From: Phytohabitans aurantiacus
GTDB taxonomy: Bacteria; Actinomycetota; Actinomycetes; Mycobacteriales; Micromonosporaceae
Assembly: GCF_027923225.1 (NCBI RefSeq)
Contig: NZ_BSDI01000001.1
Span: 225,946-289,945 of the forward strand
Reading direction: 5' to 3'
DNA: 64,000 nucleotides
A program made the position numbers and the translations under genes. Positions 58,396-64,000 of this stretch are shown here, one piece after another (position 1 is the stretch's first letter; the number at the start of each line of letters is the position of its first letter). The notes under the pieces were generated by a model. The model was not told where the DNA came from and ran no database searches. It was given only the letters and a program-made list of their open reading frames with translations.

Positions 58396-58973
58396 CGCGA
58401 CTGGAGCGCGTCGAGGCCGACCGCCATCGCGATGACGAGGCGCCGGTCGAGACGCGGGTCGTCGATCGAGACCACGTACTTGTCACGCAGGCCCCACTTC
58501 TTCACCACCGAGAACGCCGGCTGGCCGCCCTCGTAGACGAAGTCGAAGTGGTACGGCAGCCACGACAGCGAGTCGACGAACCGGCGCAGGATCGCCACCG
58601 GCATGCTCCGCTCCTGGCCGGTCGCCGGCGGCAGCCCCGGCTGCTCCACGATCCACGTCGAGCGCAGCAGGGACCGCTTGAAGTCCTTGCGGAACAAGCC
58701 AACGGCGGTGCCGGCCGAGTCGGTCACGTCGTAGGTGGCGCCGAGGTCCATCACCGAGCGGGCCTTGAAGGCGAGCACCGGGTACTGCTTGGTGTCGTCG
58801 GTGTAGAGCGTGACCTGCTCCTTGAAGGCCATCCGCTTCTGCTGCGCGAACGCGAGCAGCCCCGCCTCGGAACCGTCCGGCCCGGCCGCGTGCACCTCGT
58901 ACTGGTTGACCATCATGCGGATGCGCTGCCGCACGACGAGCTGCTGCTGCGCCTGAAGCTGCTGCAGTTCCAT
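58392..58973 (-). CDS. LURP-one-related (Tubby-like) protein
   Basis: A 193-residue cytosolic protein of the LOR/scramblase-like superfamily. A Gln-rich start (MELQQLQAQQQLVVRQRIRM) leads to a beta-barrel with a central helix: FAQQKRMAFKEQVTLYTDD, VLAFKARSVMDLGATYDVTD, AVGLFRKDFKRSLLRSTWIV. The role in bacteria is unknown; membrane-lipid binding is proposed for relatives. ATG 58973 is chosen over one at 59048 by homology of the start. Confidence 0.85.
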   Translation of the reverse strand: MELQQLQAQQQLVVRQRIRMMVNQYEVHAAGPDGSEAGLLAFAQQKRMAFKEQVTLYTDDTKQYPVLAFKARSVMDLGATYDVTDSAGTAVGLFRKDFKRSLLRSTWIVEQPGLPPATGQERSMPVAILRRFVDSLSWLPYHFDFVYEGGQPAFSVVKKWGLRDKYVVSIDDPRLDRRLVIAMAVGLDALQSR

Positions 58974-59064
58974 ATCTGTGTTTCCTCCCCTATGAGGCCG
59001 ATCGAGATCTGCTGAATTTGATCGGGGCGCAGTCTGCCACAGCCGCACAACCTATGGTGAGGGC

Positions 59065-60264
59065 ATGGCGAAGTCGCACGTCGTGGAGGTCGCCGACCGT
59101 GAGGTGACGATTACCAATCCGGACAAGCTGCTCTTCCCGTCCGGGGGCCACACCAAGCTTGACCTGGTCAATTACTACCTGGCGGTGGCCGACGGCGCGC
59201 TGCGCGGCGTCTCCGGTCGCCCGATGATCCTCAAGCGGTTCGTAAAGGGCATCGACGAGGAGGCGTTCTTCCAGAAGCGCGCCCCGTCCAACCGTCCAGA
59301 GTGGTTGGAGGTCGCCGAGCTGAACTACGCGTCCGGGCGGTCGGCCGACGAGATCGTGGTACGGGACGCGGCCGGGCTGGCATGGGTGATCAACCTGGGC
59401 TGTGTCGACCTCAACCCGCACCCGGTACGCGCCGAAGACCTCGATCACCCCGACGAGCTGCGCATCGACCTCGACCCGGTGCCTGGCGTCGACTGGCGAC
59501 AGATCCTCGACGTCGCCGTGGTGGCCAAGGAGGTGCTGGAAGACCACGGCCTGACCGCGTGGCCGAAGACGTCCGGTTCGCGGGGTTTCCACATCTACAC
59601 CCGCATCGACCCGCACTGGTCGTACCGGGACGTGCGGCTGGCCGCCGAGACGGTGGCGCGCGAGGTGGAAAACCGCGCCCCCGACCTGGCCACCAGCAAG
59701 TGGTGGAAGGAAGAGCGGGAGGGCGTCTTCGTCGACTTCAACCAGAACGCCAAGGACCGCACGGTCGCGTCGGCGTACTCGGTCAGGCCGAAGCCCGACG
59801 CCCGCGTCTCGACCACGTTGACCTGGGCGGAGGTGCCCACCTGCCAGCCGGAGGCGTTCACGTTGCCCGCGGTGCTGGAGCGGTACGCGGAGATCGGTGA
59901 CCCCTGGAAGGGCATCGAGGACACGGGCGGGTCACTGGACCCCTTGCTGGAGCTGGCGAAGCGGCTCGGCCCGGCGGAGAAGCCACCGAAGGGCACGGGC
60001 CGGCGGCAGTCGACGATGCCGCTGATCGAGATCGCCCGCGCCAAGACGAAAGACGAGGCGATGGCGGGGCTGGCGCGCTGGCAGGAGCGGCACCCGTCGG
60101 TCGTGCGGCACCTGGAGGCCGCCGACACGCTGGTCGACGGGATGCGCGGCCGCAGCTCGATCTGGTACCGGATCCGGGTCAACCTGCAGCACGTCCCGGA
60201 AGCCGAGCGGCCCGAGCAGGAGCCGCTGGAGGTCGACTACAACCCTTGGGTGCGCGACGAATAG
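59065..60264 (+). CDS. Stand-alone LigD polymerase-domain protein
   Basis: A 399-residue archaeo-eukaryotic primase-type polymerase (PolDom) of non-homologous end joining. Catalytic acidic residues are D135 and D137 in RIDLDPV and D224 in VFVDFNQN; TSGSRGFHIYTRI is the nucleotide-binding His/Ser strand. The extra ~100 C-terminal residues end in VDYNPWVRDE. It has no ligase or phosphoesterase domain, and no ku or ligase gene is in the window. It may fill gaps or add ribonucleotides at breaks with partners encoded elsewhere. Confidence 0.92.
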   Translation: MAKSHVVEVADREVTITNPDKLLFPSGGHTKLDLVNYYLAVADGALRGVSGRPMILKRFVKGIDEEAFFQKRAPSNRPEWLEVAELNYASGRSADEIVVRDAAGLAWVINLGCVDLNPHPVRAEDLDHPDELRIDLDPVPGVDWRQILDVAVVAKEVLEDHGLTAWPKTSGSRGFHIYTRIDPHWSYRDVRLAAETVAREVENRAPDLATSKWWKEEREGVFVDFNQNAKDRTVASAYSVRPKPDARVSTTLTWAEVPTCQPEAFTLPAVLERYAEIGDPWKGIEDTGGSLDPLLELAKRLGPAEKPPKGTGRRQSTMPLIEIARAKTKDEAMAGLARWQERHPSVVRHLEAADTLVDGMRGRSSIWYRIRVNLQHVPEAERPEQEPLEVDYNPWVRDE

Positions 60265-60314
60265 GTCGGTGAATTCGACCAGACTTCTAGCCACGCCGAG
60301 TACCGTCTATAGAT

Positions 60315-61292
60315 ATGCGCCGATCTACATTCGCCCGGGCGGCCGCCGCGCTGGTTGGCTGCCTCGCCGCCGTCACCTTTGTCCCCACGCCGGCCCACGC
60401 GGCATCGGCGACGTTCACCAAAGAGAGCCAGTGGTCCACCGGGTACGTCGGCAAGATGACCGTGCTCAACGACGCGACGTCGACCATCACGTCCTGGCGG
60501 GTGGAGTTCGACCTTCCCGCAGGCACCACGATCGCCAACCACTGGAGCGCCTCGCTCGTCCGCACGGGCAACCACTACGTCTTCACCAACCTGCCGTGGA
60601 ACGGCACGCTGGCTCCGAACACGTCGACCTGGATCGGCTGGATCGCGAACGGCACCGGCATACCCTCGAACTGCACCGTCAACGGGTCTCCGTGCGCCGG
60701 AGGGCCGCCCCGGCTGGACGTCGAGCCACCCACCACACCGCCGAACGTTCGCGTCACCAGTAGCGGCGGCACCGTGACGATCGCCTGGGATCCGTCCACA
60801 GACGACACTGGCGTGGTCGCCTACGAGTTCTGGAGCTCGACCGGGCGGGTCACCTCGACGACCGGCACCTCCCACTCGATGCCGACGCCTCCGCCGGCGA
60901 TCCTGACGTACGGCATCCGGGCGGTCGACGCGGCCGGCAACGCCTCCGTGGCCGCACCCGTCCACTTCGGACAGCTGCCCGACACGACGCCGCCCACCAC
61001 TCCGACGAGCGGGCGCTTCACCAGCATGCACACCGCGCAGGGCCAGCTCGGCGTGGGATGGGAAGCCTCGCGCGACGGCACCTTCGTCCTCGGGTACGAG
61101 GTCACGCTGAACGGCCGGGTCATCCGCTCGGTCGGCGGCACCACCAGCTACGTCCCCTACACCGGCTACGGCACGTACTGGGTGTCGGTGCGGGCGTTCG
61201 ACCCGTCCGGCAACTACTCGGCACCGCTCGCGTTCGGGATCGCCATCGACCCGCCGCCACCGACCCCGACGCCCACCCCCGCGACGCCATGA
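60315..61292 (+). CDS. Secreted CBM2-FN3-FN3 protein without catalytic domain
   Basis: A 325-residue secreted protein. The signal peptide (about 1-29, ending AHAA) is followed by a family 2 cellulose-binding module (about 31-135: WSTGYVGKMTVLNDATSTIT, NLPWNGTLAPNTSTWIGWIA), then two fibronectin type III domains (about 142-225 and 232-315) and a Pro/Thr tail. No hydrolase domain is present. It could tether or present other proteins on plant polymer. Its TGA overlaps the ATG of the haloperoxidase gene, so the two are coupled. Confidence 0.88.
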   Translation: MRRSTFARAAAALVGCLAAVTFVPTPAHAASATFTKESQWSTGYVGKMTVLNDATSTITSWRVEFDLPAGTTIANHWSASLVRTGNHYVFTNLPWNGTLAPNTSTWIGWIANGTGIPSNCTVNGSPCAGGPPRLDVEPPTTPPNVRVTSSGGTVTIAWDPSTDDTGVVAYEFWSSTGRVTSTTGTSHSMPTPPPAILTYGIRAVDAAGNASVAAPVHFGQLPDTTPPTTPTSGRFTSMHTAQGQLGVGWEASRDGTFVLGYEVTLNGRVIRSVGGTTSYVPYTGYGTYWVSVRAFDPSGNYSAPLAFGIAIDPPPPTPTPTPATP

Positions 61293-62563
61293 GAAGAGCG
61301 TCCTACCTGCTGATCCTCGGCCTGGTGGCGCTGGCCGTCGGCGCGCCCGCGCGCGCCGACGCCGGCCACCAGGGCGCCGAGACGGCGGCGGCGTGGAACG
61401 AGCTGGCACTTGATGCTGTACGGGTCACCCGTGCCACCGACGCGAACGCCACCCGGCTGTACGCGATCCTCAACGTGGCGATGTACGACGCCGTCAACGG
61501 GATCACCGGTGAGCGCTCGGCGGCCCTCGTGACCGGGTCCGGCCACGGCGACCCGCGGGCCGCGGCGGTGGCCGCCGCACACGCGGTGCTGGTCAGGCTC
61601 GACCCCGATCGCACAGCCGCCTACGACGCCCGGCGCGACGCCGACCTGGCCGGCATTCACCCGGCGCACCGGCGCAACGCGGGCGCCCGTTGGGGTGCAC
61701 ACGTCGGCGAGACCGTGGTGGCGGCGCGCGCCGATGACGGCTCGTCGCCTCCGCAGTCCCAGCCGGCTGGCGCGGGACCGGGCGTGTTCCGGGCGGAGTG
61801 GTCGGGCACCCAGTACCGCGACGTGCGGCCGTTCGCCGTCGCGGATCCGGGAGCACACGTGCCCGGGCCACCACCCGCCCTGGACAGCCTGGACTACGCG
61901 GCCGCCTTCGCCGAGGTCGCACTGCTGGGCAACGCGGCGATCCCCGCGCCCGACAAGCTCGCCACGTACCAGTACTGGTCGCTGCCGGCGGGTTCGGTGC
62001 AGCCCGCGGGCGAGTGGCTGCGCATCGCGCTGGGCGTCACCACCGACCGCCACCTGTCGCTTGACCGGACGGTGCGGCTGCTCGCACTGCTTGGCATGGC
62101 CTCGGCGGACACCACGGTGGCGACCGTGCGCACGAAGTACCAGTACCGGCACTGGCGTCCCACGACCGCCATCCGTGAGGCGGACACCGACGGCAACCCG
62201 TACACCCAGCCGGATCCGGCCTGGGCGGCACGCGCCGGCAGCGCGGGCGGTACGCCGGAGTACGTGTCGGGACACAGCTCGTACAGCGCGGCGGGGGCGA
62301 CGGTCCTCGCCGGTTTCTTCTGCGCGGACGGGATCGGGTTCACGCACACCACCGACAGCGCACCGGGCGGCGTGCCCCGGTCGTACCCGGGGTTCGCGGC
62401 AGCCGCCGCCGAAGCCGGCCGGTCCCGGGTGTTCGGCGGTCAGCACTTCGAGTTCAGCAACCAGGTGGGGCTCGCGGTGGGCCGGGGCGTCGCCCGGGAG
62501 GTACTGGCCGGCAGCCTGCTCACGGTCGACGGCCCCACCCACATTGGCGAATGCCCTAGATAG
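61289..62563 (+). CDS. Secreted vanadium-dependent haloperoxidase-like (PAP2 fold) protein
   Basis: A 424-residue exported protein with a signal peptide (about 1-23, ending ARA). The vanadate/phosphate-binding set of the VHPO/PAP2 superfamily is complete: K283-x6-R290-P291 (KYQYRHWRP), SGH at 327-329 (H329) and S379-R380-x3-G-x-H386 (SRVFGGQH). It may use peroxide to oxidise halides or act as a phosphatase. Its ATG overlaps the CBM2-FN3 stop, an unusual pairing. The next gene's stop abuts directly. Confidence 0.88.
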   Translation: MRRASYLLILGLVALAVGAPARADAGHQGAETAAAWNELALDAVRVTRATDANATRLYAILNVAMYDAVNGITGERSAALVTGSGHGDPRAAAVAAAHAVLVRLDPDRTAAYDARRDADLAGIHPAHRRNAGARWGAHVGETVVAARADDGSSPPQSQPAGAGPGVFRAEWSGTQYRDVRPFAVADPGAHVPGPPPALDSLDYAAAFAEVALLGNAAIPAPDKLATYQYWSLPAGSVQPAGEWLRIALGVTTDRHLSLDRTVRLLALLGMASADTTVATVRTKYQYRHWRPTTAIREADTDGNPYTQPDPAWAARAGSAGGTPEYVSGHSSYSAAGATVLAGFFCADGIGFTHTTDSAPGGVPRSYPGFAAAAAEAGRSRVFGGQHFEFSNQVGLAVGRGVAREVLAGSLLTVDGPTHIGECPR

Positions 62564-63835
62564 TCACGCCCACTCGTCGCGGTGCTGGCTGAGCGCGGCC
62601 AGCGCCGCGTCGGAGTCACCACGCGGCCGGGACGAGTGCCGGCTGCGACGCTTGCCCGTGGCGGTCACCACCGCGGCGAGGGCGGTGGTGATCGGCACAG
62701 CGGCGATCAGCCCCATCGTCGCCACGACGCTGCGCACGATCTCCTGCGCCAGGAACTCGCTGGTCAAGGTGTCGGTGACCGCTCGGCCGGCCGCCACGAT
62801 CAGCAGCAGCACGGGGAGCGACGCGCCCGCGTAGGCGAGCACGATCGTGTTGACGGTCGAGGCGATGTGCGCGCGGCCGACGCGGGTGGCGGCGCGGTAG
62901 AGCTCCAGGCGGCCCAGCGACGGGTTGGCCCGGGCCAGCTCGGTGACCGTCGCCGCCTGGGTCACGGTGACGTCGTCCAGTACACCCAGTGAGCCGATGA
63001 TGATGCCGGCGAGCAGCAATCCGTGCAGGTCGACCCCGGACTGGACGAACGCCAGAGTCGTGGCATTTTCGTCCCCGTACCCGGTCAGGTGTGTGACCGC
63101 GGTCGCCACGGCACCCAGTACACCTGTCAGGACCAGGCTGGCGAGCGTGCCGAGCACCGCGACGGACGTCTGCGCGTTGACGCCATGGGTGAGGTAGAGC
63201 ACCACGAACATGATCAACGCGGCCCCGACGACCGCGACCAGCAGCGGCGGCTCGCCGGCGCGGATCGCGGGCAGCACGAAGATCAGCAAGATCGCGAAGC
63301 TGGCCGCCAGGCCGCCGAGCGCGGCGAGGCCGCGCCAGCGGCCAAAGCCGACGATCGCGGCGGCGAAGAGCACCACCAGCCAGACCAGCGGCTGGCCACG
63401 CTGGTGGTCCGCGATGTTGTACGTGCTGATGGTCGGATCGTCCGGATCGCTGAGCACGACGAGGACCACGTCGTCGCCCACGCCAACCTTGGGCGCGCCG
63501 GGCCCGGCAGGTATCGGGGCGGTGACCTCCTTGCCCTTGTCGGGCCCGTCGTCGACCTTGACCGTCACCGTCCCGCACGGTCCGGCGGGCAAGCTGGACG
63601 GCACCTCCGACGCGGGCGGGCAGGCCTGCTCGACCACCTGCGTCACCGTGCCGTGGTGGCGCGCCACCTCATCGTCGGACTGCGCCGCCGGCGGTGTGTC
63701 GCGCGGCCACAGGATGGCCGTGGCCACCACCGTGACCGCGAAGAGCGGGATCACGGTGGCGGCGAGGATCTTGCGTACCCGCGGCGGTGCCGGTGCGGGG
63801 CTGTCGGCCGGGGTGTGCACGTGGTCGCTGCCCAT
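62564..63835 (-). CDS. YibE/F-family multi-pass membrane protein
   Basis: A 423-residue membrane protein. One N-terminal helix (about 22-43), an extracytoplasmic region of ~120 residues (VTQVVEQACPPASEVPSSLP, two cysteines), then seven to eight helices (VWLVVLFAAAIVGFGRW onwards) including LLAGIIIGSLGVLDDVTVTQ, the YibE/F signature. Function is not established; transport is suggested for the family. It is divergent from a tetR gene whose operator lies between them, so it may be the target. Confidence 0.9.
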   Translation of the reverse strand: MGSDHVHTPADSPAPAPPRVRKILAATVIPLFAVTVVATAILWPRDTPPAAQSDDEVARHHGTVTQVVEQACPPASEVPSSLPAGPCGTVTVKVDDGPDKGKEVTAPIPAGPGAPKVGVGDDVVLVVLSDPDDPTISTYNIADHQRGQPLVWLVVLFAAAIVGFGRWRGLAALGGLAASFAILLIFVLPAIRAGEPPLLVAVVGAALIMFVVLYLTHGVNAQTSVAVLGTLASLVLTGVLGAVATAVTHLTGYGDENATTLAFVQSGVDLHGLLLAGIIIGSLGVLDDVTVTQAATVTELARANPSLGRLELYRAATRVGRAHIASTVNTIVLAYAGASLPVLLLIVAAGRAVTDTLTSEFLAQEIVRSVVATMGLIAAVPITTALAAVVTATGKRRSRHSSRPRGDSDAALAALSQHRDEWA

Positions 63836-63848
63836 GGGGTGAATCTAT

Positions 63849-63877
63849 TTGACAACCAAAGCTAATGACATTAGCTT
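63849..63877 (+). promoter_or_regulatory. TetR operator and overlapping promoter
   Basis: Perfect arms AAGCTAAT (63859-63866) and ATTAGCTT (63870-63877) with a 3-bp centre. It overlaps a plus-strand promoter TTGACA-N17-TAGCTT (63849-63877) in front of tetR and lies 24 bp from the divergent YibE/F start. Binding would shut off tetR and probably yibE/F. Confidence 0.75.
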
Positions 63878-63884
63878 CTTAGCT

Positions 63885-64000
63885 ATGTCTCGTAGGGTTG
63901 GTCTTTCCACCGCCGCGGTCGTCGACGCCGCCATCGAGGTGATCGACGAGAGCGGGCTCGAAGCCCTCACGCTCGCCGCCGTCGCCAGTCGCACGGGCGT
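63885..64000 (+). CDS. TetR-family regulator, N-terminal part (cut by window edge)
   Basis: The first 38 residues of a TetR-type repressor: MSRRVGLSTAAVVDAAIEVI, then DESGLEALTLAAVASRTGV, matching helix 1 and the start of the helix-turn-helix. The rest is outside the window. Start ATG 63885 lies 8 bp after the operator dyad. Confidence 0.9.
   Translation, partial: MSRRVGLSTAAVVDAAIEVIDESGLEALTLAAVASRTG

Overview
The window is high-GC actinobacterial DNA. GTG/TTG starts, ATGA-type overlaps, many Ser/Thr phosphorylation and two-component genes, GH18/GH74/CBM2 secreted enzymes, SigF-type and ECF sigma factors, a stand-alone LigD polymerase domain, and small families usually found in Micromonosporaceae (the zinc-ribbon-like ~75-aa protein near the start, DUF3152, the S-adenosylmethionine PF04672 methyltransferase) all suggest a Micromonospora/Phytohabitans/Actinoplanes-like chromosome. 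That placement is inference from gene content. No rRNA, tRNA, CRISPR array, transposase or replication origin was seen.

Layout. 1-4.6 kb: a cut-off ABC ATPase, a small zinc-ribbon-like protein, an XRE regulator, a 39-bp tandem triplication, a dGTPase-like dgt, then an A/T-richer patch with a DUF3800 gene and a decayed P-loop regulator fragment. 4.6-16 kb: PP2C phosphatase, Tex, an ECF sigma factor, an Nramp-like transporter, a Kelch lipoprotein, an adenylate kinase with a zinc lid, a methyltransferase, an AhpD-like protein, a PknB-type kinase and a GH18 chitinase. 16-29.9 kb: AlkX-like protein, secreted S1 protease, FAD oxidase, oligopeptidase B-type peptidase, threonine dehydratase-like enzyme, a PadR-controlled ABC exporter, a receiver-SpoIIE phosphatase with a divergent STAS protein, and glycerol kinase.

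30-33 kb holds the most accessory-looking locus: a membrane-anchored protein with repeats, an inferred nuclease-toxin tip and an overlapping downstream gene that looks like its immunity partner. 33-40.7 kb is a MacB-like efflux system (two adaptor proteins, ATPase, permease, two Gly-rich accessory proteins) with its own OmpR/histidine kinase pair; an 18-bp box occurs in front of both the regulator and the second adaptor. 40.8-48.5 kb: MFS transporter divergent from a GntR regulator, MscL, a second PadR-ABC operon, and a second two-component system facing a DUF3152 metzincin-like protein. 49-53.6 kb: three translationally overlapping genes for anchored extracellular proteins of unknown function, convergent with a polytopic membrane protein. 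53.7-64 kb: a SigB/SigF-family sigma factor behind a SigF-like promoter, a GH74-CBM2 xyloglucanase, a permuted papain-like protein, a LURP-one protein, LigD polymerase, a CBM2-FN3 protein translationally coupled to a vanadium haloperoxidase, a YibE/F membrane protein and the start of a TetR gene.

The intergenic spaces carry two families of structured repeats. Family A (about 54-bp near-perfect palindrome; three copies) lies only between convergent genes and often supplies their stop codons; one copy has a second palindrome inserted into its left arm. Family B (about 83 bp, asymmetric, four copies) also lies at gene 3' ends. Several clean dyads next to PadR, GntR and TetR genes are probable operators.
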